The notes: generated from the sequence alone by a model not told the origin. A stretch of DNA of 64,000 nucleotides from CAZQVN01 sp964596775 (GCA_964596775.1 CAZQVN010000003.1:124001-188000); one strand, 5' to 3'; positions 1 through 9,442 are shown, counted from the first letter of the stretch. Made by a program: numbers and translations.

Positions 1-1706
1 TCCCCCTGCGGCAGTGTCGTGGCGAAGAGACGGTCCACGAGTTCGTTCATCTCGAGCGCCGTCAGGGGTTCGCCGGCCTTCACGGCCGCCCGGCAGGCGT
101 AGGACCGGGCCACCCGCTCCTCGATCGGGGGGCCGCCGGGGAGGTCGCCGTAGAGCGCGATCATCTCGTGCAGGAGTTCGCCGTCCTTCCACCGGGTGAG
201 GCCGGCGGGAATCCCGTGCACGAGAACGGTCGTGCCTCCGAACAGCTCGATGTGGAAACCGAGACGGTCGAGCGTGACCTGGATGTCGAGCAGCTTCTGG
301 AACTCCTCCGGGGTCAACTCGACCACGCGCGGGAAGAGCAGCTGCTGCGCCGTTCCCCGGCCCGCCCGCAACCGGAGAATCGCCTCCTCGAAGAGCACCC
401 GCTCGTGCGCCGCGTGCTGGTCGATGATCATGACCCCGTTCCGGATCGACGCCATGATGTACGTGCGGTGCAGCTGCCAAAGGTCGGCCCGCGCCGGCTC
501 CTCGATCAGCGTTTCCTGGGCGGACGCGCCCCCGGAACCGGGCAGCGCGTCGAGGCCGCTGAACGGCAGGATGTTGGACGGCGGCGCCTCCTCGCGAACG
601 CCGGAGGCATCGTTCGACGCCGGGGCGAAGAGATCGCCCATGTCGCGCACCGCGTCCCGATGGCCGGCCGGATCCGCATCGCGACCACCCATCCGCCCCT
701 CCCACGCCGGCTGGTGCGCGATCACGATCTTCTTGAGCGAGGACACCAGGGCCGGAAAGAGGTCGCGGTCCGACGAAAAACGGACCTCCCGTTTCGTCGG
801 GTGCACGTTGACGTCCACGCGCCCCGGATCGACGTGGACGGACAGGACGACGAACGGATGACGGTCGAACGGGATCAGGTTTCCGTAGGCCTGGCGAACC
901 GCCTGGCGGAGGAGCGGATTCGTGGACCAGCGTCCGTTGATGAAGAACGTTTGCTGGTCGGAGCGGGCGCGCTGGTCCTCGGGAGCGCCGAGGTACCCCT
1001 CGAGCCGCACGAGCGGCGTGCGGGCCTCGACGGCAATCATCCGCCGGACGCGGTCCCGGCCGAAGATGGCGGCCATGCGGTCCGCCAGCGGCGCCGGCGG
1101 AAGGTTCAGGATTTCCCGGCCGTCCACGCCGTAGCGGAAGTGCACGTCGCCGCGGGCCAGGGCATACGACTGGAGCGTGCGGGCCACGTGCTGCAGTTCC
1201 GTTGAGGCCGCCCGCTGGAATTTGCGGCGGGCCGGCGTGTTGAAGAAGATGTCCCGCACCTCGATCGTCGTGCCGCGGGCGCGCCCCTCCGCGCCGATTT
1301 CCACGATGTTCCCCGCCTCGACGATCGCGCGGGTCCCGCCCCCGTCCTCGGTCGACGTGACGATCGTCATCCGGCTCACCGCCGCGATCGACGACAGTCC
1401 TTCGCCGCGGAAACCGAGCGAGTCGATCCGCCAGAGATCCTCCGCCGACTCGATCTTGCTCGTGGCATGACGCTCGAGGCTGAGCTTCAGGTCCGCTTCG
1501 CTCATCCCGCAGCCGTCGTCGCTGATGCGGAGGAACCGGTCCACGCCCCCTTCGACGTCGACGGAAACCCGGGTGGCCCCCGCGTCCAGGCTGTTCTCCA
1601 GGAGCTCCTTGAGGACCGAGGACGGCCTCTCGATGACCTCGCCGGCGGCGATCGCCCTGATGACGTTTTCCGGGAGGCGGCGGATCACCGCGTGCGTTTC
1701 CGTCAT
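1..1706 (-). CDS. mutL: DNA mismatch repair protein MutL, 3' end cut by window edge
   Basis: MutL couples mismatch recognition by MutS to strand incision. About 568 codons are visible and the C-terminus is missing. The GHKL ATPase motifs are in order: KELLENSLDAGAT near residues 33-45, DDGCGM near 63-68, GFRGEGLSSI near 98-107. The C-terminal domain carries DQHAAHERVLFE near 429-440, which fits the DQHA(X)2E(X)4E metal-binding signature of endonuclease-proficient MutL, followed by an ACRAAVKAG zinc-site segment. This is therefore the nicking type, not the E. coli type that relies on MutH. The ATG at 1706 overlaps the stop of the upstream GAF gene (ATGA), suggesting coupled translation. Family assignment is certain; activity is inferred from motifs. 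Confidence 0.97.
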   Translation of the reverse strand, partial: MTETHAVIRRLPENVIRAIAAGEVIERPSSVLKELLENSLDAGATRVSVDVEGGVDRFLRISDDGCGMSEADLKLSLERHATSKIESAEDLWRIDSLGFRGEGLSSIAAVSRMTIVTSTEDGGGTRAIVEAGNIVEIGAEGRARGTTIEVRDIFFNTPARRKFQRAASTELQHVARTLQSYALARGDVHFRYGVDGREILNLPPAPLADRMAAIFGRDRVRRMIAVEARTPLVRLEGYLGAPEDQRARSDQQTFFINGRWSTNPLLRQAVRQAYGNLIPFDRHPFVVLSVHVDPGRVDVNVHPTKREVRFSSDRDLFPALVSSLKKIVIAHQPAWEGRMGGRDADPAGHRDAVRDMGDLFAPASNDASGVREEAPPSNILPFSGLDALPGSGGASAQETLIEEPARADLWQLHRTYIMASIRNGVMIIDQHAAHERVLFEEAILRLRAGRGTAQQLLFPRVVELTPEEFQKLLDIQVTLDRLGFHIELFGGTTVLVHGIPAGLTRWKDGELLHEMIALYGDLPGGPPIEERVARSYACRAAVKAGEPLTALEMNELVDRLFATTLPQG

Positions 1707-3232
1707 GCCCGGCCGGCCACCGGTGCCTTGAGGAGCGGCGCCACGATGTCCCCGACGATCTGGAGAAGCGCGCGCGTCTCCTCTCCCGAGGCGTTCGCGT
1801 CCACGGCGCCGTCGAGAACGATCACGCCGATCGGGAGAGCGTCCTCCTCGCGGCCGGAGCGCACCGGAAGGAGGTACACGCCCCGGTCGTCCCCCATCTC
1901 GTCGGCCGTGTAGACCGTGACGCTGCGTCGTTCCAGCGCGCGCCCGGCCATGCCCCGCCCGACCGGGATCGACACCCACCCCTCGAAGTCCCCGGAGAGG
2001 CCGGCCGCCGCCTCCAGCGACAGCCGGGCCCGGTCGTCCGAGACGCGGAGAAACTGCGCGAAGTCCGCCTGCGTTTCCATCACCAGGAAATCGAGCAGCC
2101 GCGACCAGCGTTCGGAAGCCGGAACGCGGGAGTCGAGCATGAGGTCGCGGACGCGTTCCTTGAACCGCAGCGACCGCAGTTCGGCGCCCATGCCGGAGAA
2201 TTCCACGCTGCGCTCCAGAGCCACGCCGTAGTCCGTGGACTTGCTCCCCACGGCTGCCACGAACGACTCCGGGAACGGGCCGTCGGCGACACGGCGGAAA
2301 ATGCCGAGCAGGCCGAACGCCCCGCGGTCGCCGGCGAGCGGGACGGCCAGCATCTTGAACTGAGGTCCGCCGTCGGCCCCCTGCGGCGGGCGCGGTGGAT
2401 CCACGACGCGCGGCGTTCCCGCCCGCACGTGCGTCTCGAGTTCCCCGGGGGGAAAGGAAACCGTCGGCAGGCGGTCGGCGTCCGGCGCGAAGCTCATGAG
2501 CGCATAGCGCTGCCCTTCCGCCTCGCGCTTCCACAGGACCGAGGAGAAACCGCCGCCGGCCTTCAGGGCCGCTCCGGTGATCCAGCGGGAGAGAAGCACG
2601 GGATCGAAAAGGTCGCGCAGCGGCGGCGACCCGGGATCGAAGGCCTGGGCCGTTTCCGGCGTCGCAACCGGTCCCGCCTCGCGGTGTTCCTCACGACGGC
2701 CGCCCGAGGAGGTGATCGGCGCCGTCGCCGAGGTCACGACGGGGGCCGGGCGTTCCGGCGCGACCGGCATTTCCGCCGTCGGTCCTTCGGGGTCGATCGG
2801 GCTCTGCTTCCGTTCCGTCGTGGAACCCGCGCCGGAACCCGCATCCTTCCCCGCGGGAGCCGCGGCATCCCCCCCGTCCGGAGCCGGCGTCGCCTGCCGC
2901 GCAACGTAGGACGACGGATCCTTCAGGTAGAGGTCGAAGTCGCCGGCGGGCACGAACACCGGCGCGGCCTTCCCCTCGCGCGAGGCGCGGCCGGCCAGCT
3001 CCCGGATCGCCTGGGCGGCATTCTCGCCGCCGACGCAGAAATCGATCGGCAGGGCCGCGAGGGCTTCGATGTCGAAGACCACCGGCACGTGGGCGAGGCC
3101 GGCGAGCCGGACGACGAGCGCGGCGGGGTCGGGATGATAGACCGCCCCGAGCCGGACGTCGTCCCGCTGCCGGGCCCGGCTCAGCAGGTCCACTTCATGG
3201 TCTTCGAGTGCGAGCAGCGCCATGTGTTGCAT
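1703..3232 (-). CDS. GAF-domain protein with unknown N-terminal domain
   Basis: A 509-residue protein in three parts. Residues 1-110 form a compact alpha/beta-looking domain rich in V, A and L. A Pro/Ala/Gly-rich low-complexity linker follows, to about residue 200. The C-terminal 300 residues look like two GAF-type modules joined by a helix (around SVEFSGMGAELRSLRFKERV); the second contains an IPVGRGMAGRAL stretch typical of GAF folds. I see no kinase, cyclase, GGDEF or DNA-binding domain, so it probably senses or scaffolds. The ATG at 3232 is preceded by a strong GGAGGTG site, so the 45 extra in-frame upstream codons are unlikely to be used. The stop overlaps the mutL start and the upstream neighbour is a heptosyltransferase; neither explains its role. 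Function unknown. Confidence 0.8.
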   Translation of the reverse strand: MQHMALLALEDHEVDLLSRARQRDDVRLGAVYHPDPAALVVRLAGLAHVPVVFDIEALAALPIDFCVGGENAAQAIRELAGRASREGKAAPVFVPAGDFDLYLKDPSSYVARQATPAPDGGDAAAPAGKDAGSGAGSTTERKQSPIDPEGPTAEMPVAPERPAPVVTSATAPITSSGGRREEHREAGPVATPETAQAFDPGSPPLRDLFDPVLLSRWITGAALKAGGGFSSVLWKREAEGQRYALMSFAPDADRLPTVSFPPGELETHVRAGTPRVVDPPRPPQGADGGPQFKMLAVPLAGDRGAFGLLGIFRRVADGPFPESFVAAVGSKSTDYGVALERSVEFSGMGAELRSLRFKERVRDLMLDSRVPASERWSRLLDFLVMETQADFAQFLRVSDDRARLSLEAAAGLSGDFEGWVSIPVGRGMAGRALERRSVTVYTADEMGDDRGVYLLPVRSGREEDALPIGVIVLDGAVDANASGEETRALLQIVGDIVAPLLKAPVAGRA

Positions 3233-3234
3233 GA

Positions 3235-4320
3235 TCACCTCCGGTGTTCCTGTGCGCCGGTGTTGCCGGCCGAACGTTCCACGGCCGAAAGGACGTCTTC
3301 CGGCGCGATCTCTCTCAGACAGCGAAAATGCGTACGGGGACAACGGGCGCCGCCGTGAATGCTGCACGGGCGGCAGCCGAGATCCCTCTCCAGAACCTGG
3401 TGGCCATCCCCCGCCGGAAAGAAGCCGAAGTCGGAGACGGTCGGACCGAACAGCGCCACGACCGGGGTACCGACGGCCGCGGCCAGGTGCATCATCCCCG
3501 AGTCGTTGGTGACGACCGTCCGGCAGCGGGCCATGATCGCGGCCGCCCGCCGCAGCGGCTGGCGGATCAGGCGCATGGCCTCGGGACGCCGCACGAGGCG
3601 GCGGAGCGCCGATTCCACGGCCAGGTCATCGCCCGAGGAGGACAGGAACACGGGCACCACCGCCTGGCCGCGGGCCGACAGCCGGTCCACGACCTCCGCA
3701 TAATACTCCACCGGCCACCTCTTTGTGGCCCTTCGCGCCCCGGGGCAGAGCCCCACCCCCCCCGGCCTGATGTTGAAGCGCTCCATCTCGCGGGCCGCCC
3801 AGGCATTCTCGGCGGCGGCGAGATGAACGCGGGGCACGGGGGCGGGCTCGCCGCCGCCGTGACCGGTGTACGCGTCCACGGCGGCCGCATAGGCGTCGAT
3901 GACCCGCGTATCGGAGTTTCCGGACGCCGCCCGGACCAGCCAGGGGGCGCGGACCCGGAGGCGGCGACGGAACGAGCGGTTCCGGTAGCGGACCGCCTTC
4001 GGCGGACCGAGGAGCAGCGCGAGGAGACGGCTGCGCAGGTTACCCTGGAGGTCCACCAGCCCCCCGATGCCCTCCCCCTTCAGGCGCCGGGCCAGCGCGA
4101 ACGGACCTTCCAGCCCCCGCGGATCGGACCGCAGGACAAGGACGCGGTCGATGCCGGGATGATGATAGAGGACGGGCGCCCACTCGGCGCGCGTCAGGAA
4201 CAGCACCGGCGTATCCGGACGGATCCGCCGGAAGCGCTGAACCGCCGAGGTGGCGAGGATGACGTCGCCCAGCGCGTTCGTCCGGACGAAGAGAACCGGT
4301 CGCCCGGGAGCGCTTCCCAC
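3235..4320 (-). CDS. Glycosyltransferase family 9 (ADP-heptose:LPS heptosyltransferase-like)
   Basis: A 361-residue GT9 (GT-B fold) enzyme that would add heptose to the LPS inner core at the cytoplasmic face. The N-terminus FVRTNALGDVILATSAVQRF is the family acceptor-side signature. The nucleotide-sugar half has GLCPGARRATKRWP and NDSGMMHLAAAVGTPVVALFGPT, both diagnostic of WaaC/WaaF/WaaQ-type enzymes. A Cys-rich segment near the C-terminus (GCRPCSIHGGARCPRTHFRC) matches the four-cysteine insertion seen in many heptosyltransferases. The gene lies between lon (3 bp gap) and the GAF gene. LPS core enzymes fit a genome with full lipid A genes, but the exact acceptor (Kdo, Hep I or another sugar) cannot be read from sequence. 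Confidence 0.9.
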   Translation of the reverse strand: MGSAPGRPVLFVRTNALGDVILATSAVQRFRRIRPDTPVLFLTRAEWAPVLYHHPGIDRVLVLRSDPRGLEGPFALARRLKGEGIGGLVDLQGNLRSRLLALLLGPPKAVRYRNRSFRRRLRVRAPWLVRAASGNSDTRVIDAYAAAVDAYTGHGGGEPAPVPRVHLAAAENAWAAREMERFNIRPGGVGLCPGARRATKRWPVEYYAEVVDRLSARGQAVVPVFLSSSGDDLAVESALRRLVRRPEAMRLIRQPLRRAAAIMARCRTVVTNDSGMMHLAAAVGTPVVALFGPTVSDFGFFPAGDGHQVLERDLGCRPCSIHGGARCPRTHFRCLREIAPEDVLSAVERSAGNTGAQEHRR

Positions 4321-4323
4321 CGT

Positions 4324-6846
4324 CTAGTCCCCGGAGCGGCGCGAAGGAAGGGCCGCCCGGTCCTGGCGCTCCGACTCGTCGGTGTCCCGCCCGCCGGTCG
4401 ATCGCGGCTTACCGCGCCCGGCCCGGCTCTTCCGCCGTGCCTTGCGCGACACGAAGGCCGCCTCGATGACCTGGCCCAGTTCCTCGACGGGGATGAACGT
4501 GAGGTCCCGACGCACCTCGTCGGGGACGTCGTCGAGGTCGCGCACGTTCGCCTTCGGGAGAATGATGCGCCGGATGCCGGCGCGGTGGGCGCCGAGCACC
4601 TTCTGCTTCAACCCTCCGATCGGCAGGACCTGGCCGCGCAGCGTGAGTTCGCCGGTCATCGCGGTGTCCCGCCGGACCGGACGACCGGTGAACAGGGACG
4701 TCAGGGCGGTGAACATGGCCACGCCCGCGGAAGGGCCGTCCTTGGGCATGGCGCCGGCCGGCACGTGGATGTGCACGTCGTACGCGGAAAAATCCTCCGC
4801 GTCGATTCCGTAGTCGCCGGAATGGGCGCGGAGATAGGAGTGGGCCGCCACCGCCGACTCGCGCATGACGTCGCCGAGCTGGCCGGTCAGGGTCAGGTTC
4901 TTGGCGCCGGGCATCCGCGAGGCCTCGATGAACAGGATCGTCCCCCCTACCGGCGTCCAGGCCATGCCGGTAGCCACCCCCACGGAATCGCGCCGCCCGC
5001 TCTTTTCCTCGAAGAACGGTTCCGGTCCGAGAAACTCCGCGAGGTTTTTCGCGGTCACGCTGACCTTCTTCCGCTTGCCGCGGGCCACGCCGGTGGCCAC
5101 CTTGCGGACCACGCGGTTGATCTCCCGCTCGAGGTTCCGGACTCCCGCCTCCATCGTGTAGCTCAGGATCAGCTTCTTCAGTCCCGCGTCGGTGAACGCG
5201 ATGTGCTTCTTCCCGAGGCCGTTTTCGTCGACGGCACGGGGCACGAGAAACGTCCTGGCGATGTGCAGCTTGTCGAGCGCCGTGTAGCCGTAGAGCTCGA
5301 TCACCTCCATCCGGTCGCGCAGCGGGGCCGGTATCGTGTCCAGGACGTTCGCCGTGGTGACGAAGATCACCCGCGACAGGTCGAGCGGCAGGTTCAGGTA
5401 GTGATCGCTGAACGAGGAATTCTGCTCCGGATCCAGGACCTCGAGGAGCGCCGAGGTGGGATCGCCCCGGTAGCTCACGCCGACCTTGTCGATTTCGTCG
5501 AGCATGAACACGGGATCCGGCGCCTTCGCGGACACGAGGCCGAGAACGATCCGGCCGGGCATCGCGCCCACGTAGGTCCGGCGATGGCCGCGGATTTCCG
5601 CCTCGTCGACGACGCCGCCGAGCGACAGGCGGGCAAACGGGCGGTCGAGCGCCCGGGCAATCGACTTGCCGAGCGACGTCTTGCCCACGCCGGGAGGTCC
5701 GACCAGGCAGAGAATCGGCGACCGCGGCTTGTCCTTGAGTTTGCGCACGGCCAGGTATTCGAGAATCCGCTCCTTGACCCGTTCCAGGTCGTAGTGGTCG
5801 CGGTTCAGCACGTCCTCCGCCTTGCGGATGTTGATCGCCTTCCGCGGCGGCGCCGTCCACGGCACGTTGAGGATCCAGTCAAGGTACGTGCGGGCCACCG
5901 TGTACTCCGCGGCCGCCGGAGGAATCCGCTTCAGCCGCCCGAGCTCCTTCATCGCCGCCTCGAGCGCGGGCTCCGGAAGGCGCGCGGCCCGGATCCGTTC
6001 CTCGAGTTCGGCGGTCTCGCCGGACGCGTCGTCGGACTCCCCCAGTTCGCGCTGGATGGCCTTGATCTGCTGGCGGAGGATGTAGTCCTTCTGGGACTTG
6101 TCGATCTCCGTCTGGACCTCGGACTGGATCTTCTGGTGCATCCGCTGCAGCGACAGCTCGCGGTTCAGGTGCAGGGTGACGAGTTCCATCCGCCGCGCCA
6201 CGCTGGTCGTGGCCAGGATCTCCTGTTTCACCGGAATCGCCAGGCCGAGGTTGGCGGCCACGAAATCGGTCAGGCGGCCGGCCTCCTCGATGTTCAGGGA
6301 GATCACCTTGAGTTCGTCGGGCAGGGTCGGCGACCCGTCGACGGCGCGGCCGAACAGTTCCGCGAGGTTCCGGGTCCGCGCGGTCAGCTCGAGGTCGGGG
6401 GATTCCTCGGACACGAGCGTCGACGTCTTCACCTTCAGGAACGGTGTGTCCTGGAGCACGGCTTCCACGCGCACCCGGGACACGCCCTGCACGAGAAGGC
6501 GCATGGCGCCGTCGGGGAGGCGGAGCATCTTGTGGATGATCGCCGCCGTGCCGATGCGGTACAGGTCCGTGCCGTCGAGCGCCTCGTTCACGATCTCCGG
6601 ATGACCCTGCGCTCCGCCGGACACGCGCCGCGTCAGCAGGGCGATCGCCTTGTCCCCGGCCAGCGCCTCGTCGGCCATCTCCACGAGATGGGGTTCGTTG
6701 ATCAGCAGCGGGAACATCATGAACGGGAACGCCACCGCGTCGTTGAGCGGAAAGACCGGCAGAACCTCCGGAATGTCCTGACCTCCGGCCGAAACGACCT
6801 CCGGCTCGGGCGACGAAGCGTCCTTCTTCTTTTTCTGGGGCACCAT
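4324..6846 (-). CDS. lon: ATP-dependent protease Lon
   Basis: An 840-residue LonA-type protease that degrades misfolded and regulatory proteins in the cytoplasm. The N-terminal substrate-binding domain (VLPVFPLNDAVAFPFMMFPL) spans roughly residues 28-230 and a coiled-coil segment follows. The AAA+ module has Walker A GPPGVGKT at 383-390 and Walker B FMLDEID at 447-453. The peptidase domain has catalytic Ser706 in PKDGPSAG and Lys749 in GGLKQK. The first 25 residues are a charged extension and the C-terminus has a basic, Ser/Arg-rich tail beyond the family core. It lies 6 bp downstream of an Hsp20 gene, so folding and degradation capacity are probably made together. I see no heat-shock promoter directly upstream. 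Confidence 0.98.
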   Translation of the reverse strand: MVPQKKKKDASSPEPEVVSAGGQDIPEVLPVFPLNDAVAFPFMMFPLLINEPHLVEMADEALAGDKAIALLTRRVSGGAQGHPEIVNEALDGTDLYRIGTAAIIHKMLRLPDGAMRLLVQGVSRVRVEAVLQDTPFLKVKTSTLVSEESPDLELTARTRNLAELFGRAVDGSPTLPDELKVISLNIEEAGRLTDFVAANLGLAIPVKQEILATTSVARRMELVTLHLNRELSLQRMHQKIQSEVQTEIDKSQKDYILRQQIKAIQRELGESDDASGETAELEERIRAARLPEPALEAAMKELGRLKRIPPAAAEYTVARTYLDWILNVPWTAPPRKAINIRKAEDVLNRDHYDLERVKERILEYLAVRKLKDKPRSPILCLVGPPGVGKTSLGKSIARALDRPFARLSLGGVVDEAEIRGHRRTYVGAMPGRIVLGLVSAKAPDPVFMLDEIDKVGVSYRGDPTSALLEVLDPEQNSSFSDHYLNLPLDLSRVIFVTTANVLDTIPAPLRDRMEVIELYGYTALDKLHIARTFLVPRAVDENGLGKKHIAFTDAGLKKLILSYTMEAGVRNLEREINRVVRKVATGVARGKRKKVSVTAKNLAEFLGPEPFFEEKSGRRDSVGVATGMAWTPVGGTILFIEASRMPGAKNLTLTGQLGDVMRESAVAAHSYLRAHSGDYGIDAEDFSAYDVHIHVPAGAMPKDGPSAGVAMFTALTSLFTGRPVRRDTAMTGELTLRGQVLPIGGLKQKVLGAHRAGIRRIILPKANVRDLDDVPDEVRRDLTFIPVEELGQVIEAAFVSRKARRKSRAGRGKPRSTGGRDTDESERQDRAALPSRRSGD

Positions 6847-6852
6847 GGTCTC

Positions 6853-7275
6853 CTAGAGAATCTCTATGGTCACTTCGCCGGTCGGCCCGCCCGCGCTCTT
6901 GCGGCAGCGCACTTCCAGGATGCCGTCGCGGTACGTGGCCTGCACCTCGGTGATCCGGGTGCCGTCCGGCAGGGGAACCTTCCGTTCGAAGGGCCCCAGC
7001 GTGATCTCCATCTTGTAGAAATGCTTCTTCCCGGGCGGCACGGTGTCGCGCCGTACTCCCCGGACGACGACTTCCGAGGCGGCGACGACGACCTTGAGGT
7101 CGTCCCGCCTCACGCCGGCTACATCGAGCCGGATGACCAGGTCCTTTTCGGTTTCGTAGACGTCGGTGGCGGGATGCCACACCATGCTCCCGCCCATGGC
7201 CGGGCGGGTGGCATCGCGGAGCATGTGCTCCATGATTTCCTTGAGGTCCCGCCAGTCCCTGTCGTGACGGCTCAC
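6853..7275 (-). CDS. Hsp20 / alpha-crystallin family small heat shock protein
   Basis: A holdase chaperone of about 140 residues that binds unfolding proteins without ATP. The alpha-crystallin domain runs from WHPATDVYETEKDLVIRLDV through LPDGTRITEVQATYRDGILE, including the typical beta-strand pattern and an FxKxxxL-like FYKMEITLGPF. I chose the GTG at 7275 because GGAG sits 8 nt upstream and this start clears the preceding gene's stop at 7298. An in-frame ATG at 7326 would add 17 residues but overlaps that gene and lacks a clear ribosome site. The C-terminal IxI/V-like tail (VTIEIL) matches the oligomerisation motif of the family. Cotranscription with lon makes biological sense. Confidence 0.93.
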   Translation of the reverse strand: MSRHDRDWRDLKEIMEHMLRDATRPAMGGSMVWHPATDVYETEKDLVIRLDVAGVRRDDLKVVVAASEVVVRGVRRDTVPPGKKHFYKMEITLGPFERKVPLPDGTRITEVQATYRDGILEVRCRKSAGGPTGEVTIEIL

Positions 7276-7297
7276 CGTGCACACTCCGATTCGAGTC

Positions 7298-7690
7298 CTA
7301 CCATCGATACTCCGATTCGAACGCATCGTCGTAACGGACGATGCCGGAAAAATCCTCCAGCGAATCCTCTTCCGTCCGGCTCATGATTCCGGCGCCGATC
7401 AACCGGAAGACGATTTCGCCGACATCCTTCCCGTCGTGAAGCCCCCAGTGATTGAGGACCGTGCGGCACATCGGGCCGAAGCGCTCGAAGGCCAGGAGCG
7501 TGACCCCTTCCAGCAGCTCCGCTCCGGTGATGTGCCGGTGCTCCGGAAGGCGGTTCACGCTGTAGTCGAGCGCCTCGCGGACGAAGTAATACGCCCCGGC
7601 CCGATAGCGCGAATCGTCCGCGCAGATCGCATCCACCAGATCGCTGAAATCGACGGGTGTTTCCTCGTCCACTCTGCCGTCTCCGTTCAC
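7298..7690 (-). CDS. Minf_1886-family conserved protein of unknown function
   Basis: A 130-residue soluble protein. The central pattern YYFVREALDYSVNRL, RHITGAELLEGVTLLAFERFGP and VGEIVFRLIGAG matches the small family annotated as Minf_1886 (first noted in Planctomycetes and Verrucomicrobia), in which Tyr/Phe-x-Val-x-Glu-Ala-Leu and an acidic C-terminus (TEEDSLEDFSG) are constant. No catalytic motif or membrane segment is visible. Its ATG overlaps the nadB stop by 4 bp, so it is translationally coupled to NAD biosynthesis, but I know of no established function. Family assignment is from memory of the conserved pattern and should be verified by profile search. Confidence 0.8.
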   Translation of the reverse strand: MNGDGRVDEETPVDFSDLVDAICADDSRYRAGAYYFVREALDYSVNRLPEHRHITGAELLEGVTLLAFERFGPMCRTVLNHWGLHDGKDVGEIVFRLIGAGIMSRTEEDSLEDFSGIVRYDDAFESEYRW

Positions 7691-9345
7691 GGGCCTTCCG
7701 GCGCTTCGACGCCGGCGCCGATCCGCGGCCCGAACGTCACGTCCCGGCCGCGCAGCATGAGAGTATCACGCTGGAAGGCCCGGTCGTCGCGCTCCGGATG
7801 ATTCTGCGTGAAATGCAGCCCGCGGCTCTCCTTCCGCGCCGCGGCCGACAAAACGATCAATTCCGCGAGAAGGGTGATGTTGCGCAGTTCGACGAGATCC
7901 GTATCCACCGTGAAACGGCGGTAGAACGCCTCCACATCCTCGCGGATGATCCGAAGGCGGGCCAGGGCCCCCGCCAGGCGCTCGTCGCTGCGGACGATCC
8001 CCACGTAGTCCCACATCAGGCCGCGCACGGCGTCCCAGTTGTGGTCCACGATCACCTTTTCCTTGACCTCCGACGCCGTCGGCGACACCCACGCGGCGGG
8101 GCGGGGCACCCGGGCGCCCTGCAGCAGGTCGCGCGCCGTGCCAGCGCCCCGGCGGGCGAAGACGAGCGCCTCGAGCAGGCTGTTCGAGGCCAGGCGGTTC
8201 GCTCCGTGCAGGCCGGTCATCGACACCTCCCCCACCGCGAGCAGCCGCTTCAGGTTCGTGCGGGCCGACAGGTCGGTCACCACGCCGCCGCACATGTAAT
8301 GGGCGGCCGGCACGACCGGAATCGGCGCCGCGGCCGGGTCGATGCCGAAGCGCCGGCAGGTGGCCATGATGTGCGGAAACCGCTCGACCAGCTTCTTCTC
8401 GCCGAGATGCGTCGCGTCGAGGTGAACGTGCGGCTCTCCCCGCGTCTTCATTTCCATGTCGATCGACCGGGCCACGATGTCGCGCGGGGCGAGATCCGCC
8501 TTCGGATGATGGTCCGCCATGAACGCACGGCCGTCGAGCGTCCGGAGGATCGCCCCTTCGCCGCGGACGGCCTCGGAAACGAGAAACGAACGCGCCTCCG
8601 GGTGATACAGGCAGGTCGGATGGAACTGGACGAACTCGAGATTGCCGACCGCGGCCCCGGCCCGGTGGGCCATGGCGATCCCGTCGCCGGTGGCGATGTC
8701 CGGGTTGGACGTGTAGCGGTAGACCTTCCCGGTGCCCCCGGTGGCCAGGCAGGTGACCGCGGCCATGAACGGCTCGATCCGGCCGGTGGCCGCGTCGAGC
8801 ACGTAGGCGCCCCAGCAGGTGTCTTCGCCGGGAGGGCGCCGCCCGGTGCCGAGCAACCTTGATTCCACCAGCAGGTCCACGGCCACATGGTTTTCGAAGA
8901 GCCGGATGTTGCTCTTCGCGGCCACCGCCCGCAGCAGGGCCTGCTCGATTTCGCGCCCCGTCTGGTCGGCCGCGTGGACGATCCGCCGCCGCGTGTGCCC
9001 CCCCTCGCGGCCGAGGGACAGGTCCCCGTGCTCGTCGCGCGAGAAACGGACCCCGAGTTCCATGAGTTCGCGGACGAGGTCGGGGCCTTCGCGGACCACG
9101 GTTTCCACCGCGTCCGGGTGGCAGAGCCCGTCGCCGGCCTCGAGCGTGTCCTGGATGTGCAGGGCAAAGGAATCGTCGGGAGAGAGAACGCTGGCCACGC
9201 CCCCCTGGGCGTAGTTCGTGTTCGATTCCGAGCGGTTTTTCTTCGTGACGACGACGACATCGCCCCATTCGGCGCAGCGCAGGGCCAGGGTGAGGCCTCC
9301 GATGCCGCTGCCCAGGATCAGAATGTCGGTGCGAACCTGAACCAA
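7687..9345 (-). CDS. nadB: L-aspartate oxidase NadB
   Basis: Flavoprotein that oxidises L-aspartate to iminoaspartate, the first step of de novo NAD synthesis. The FAD-binding fold begins with TDILILGSGIGGLTLALRCA; SNTNYAQGGVASVL and HTRRRIVHAADQTGREIEQAL are characteristic of NadB and of the related fumarate reductase flavoproteins. The C-terminal helical domain (RSDERLAGALARLRIIREDV) is also present. Start choice: TTG at 9345 has GGGGAG 5 nt upstream and gives the usual short N-terminus before the FAD motif. An in-frame GTG at 9384 and ATG at 9378 would add 11-13 residues but have no ribosome site. nadA and nadC are not in the window. A promoter lies at 9414-9442. Confidence 0.95.
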   Translation of the reverse strand: MVQVRTDILILGSGIGGLTLALRCAEWGDVVVVTKKNRSESNTNYAQGGVASVLSPDDSFALHIQDTLEAGDGLCHPDAVETVVREGPDLVRELMELGVRFSRDEHGDLSLGREGGHTRRRIVHAADQTGREIEQALLRAVAAKSNIRLFENHVAVDLLVESRLLGTGRRPPGEDTCWGAYVLDAATGRIEPFMAAVTCLATGGTGKVYRYTSNPDIATGDGIAMAHRAGAAVGNLEFVQFHPTCLYHPEARSFLVSEAVRGEGAILRTLDGRAFMADHHPKADLAPRDIVARSIDMEMKTRGEPHVHLDATHLGEKKLVERFPHIMATCRRFGIDPAAAPIPVVPAAHYMCGGVVTDLSARTNLKRLLAVGEVSMTGLHGANRLASNSLLEALVFARRGAGTARDLLQGARVPRPAAWVSPTASEVKEKVIVDHNWDAVRGLMWDYVGIVRSDERLAGALARLRIIREDVEAFYRRFTVDTDLVELRNITLLAELIVLSAAARKESRGLHFTQNHPERDDRAFQRDTLMLRGRDVTFGPRIGAGVEAPEGP

Positions 9346-9413
9346 GGGATCTCCCCGGACCCGGAGGGCCCGGCTCATATTCACTCATATCCGCGATCAA
9401 CCGGCCGAAAATG

Positions 9414-9442
9414 ACTATAACGCGGCGTCTTCCCGCGGACAA
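9414..9442 (-). promoter_or_regulatory. Sigma-70-type promoter for nadB and the genes downstream
   Basis: On the minus strand a -35 TTGTCC (9442-9437) is separated by exactly 17 nt from a -10 TATAGT (9419-9414). The -10 matches the consensus at five of six positions. Transcription would start near 9407, upstream of every candidate nadB start. This is the only convincing promoter before the seven-gene run down to mutL. Confidence 0.6.

Noticed and set aside
3244..7386. A 1380-codon open frame on the plus strand
   Set aside because: It is the antisense of the heptosyltransferase, lon and hsp20 genes. Its translation is Arg/Gly/Asp/His-rich without any domain, a common artefact of high-GC codon usage.
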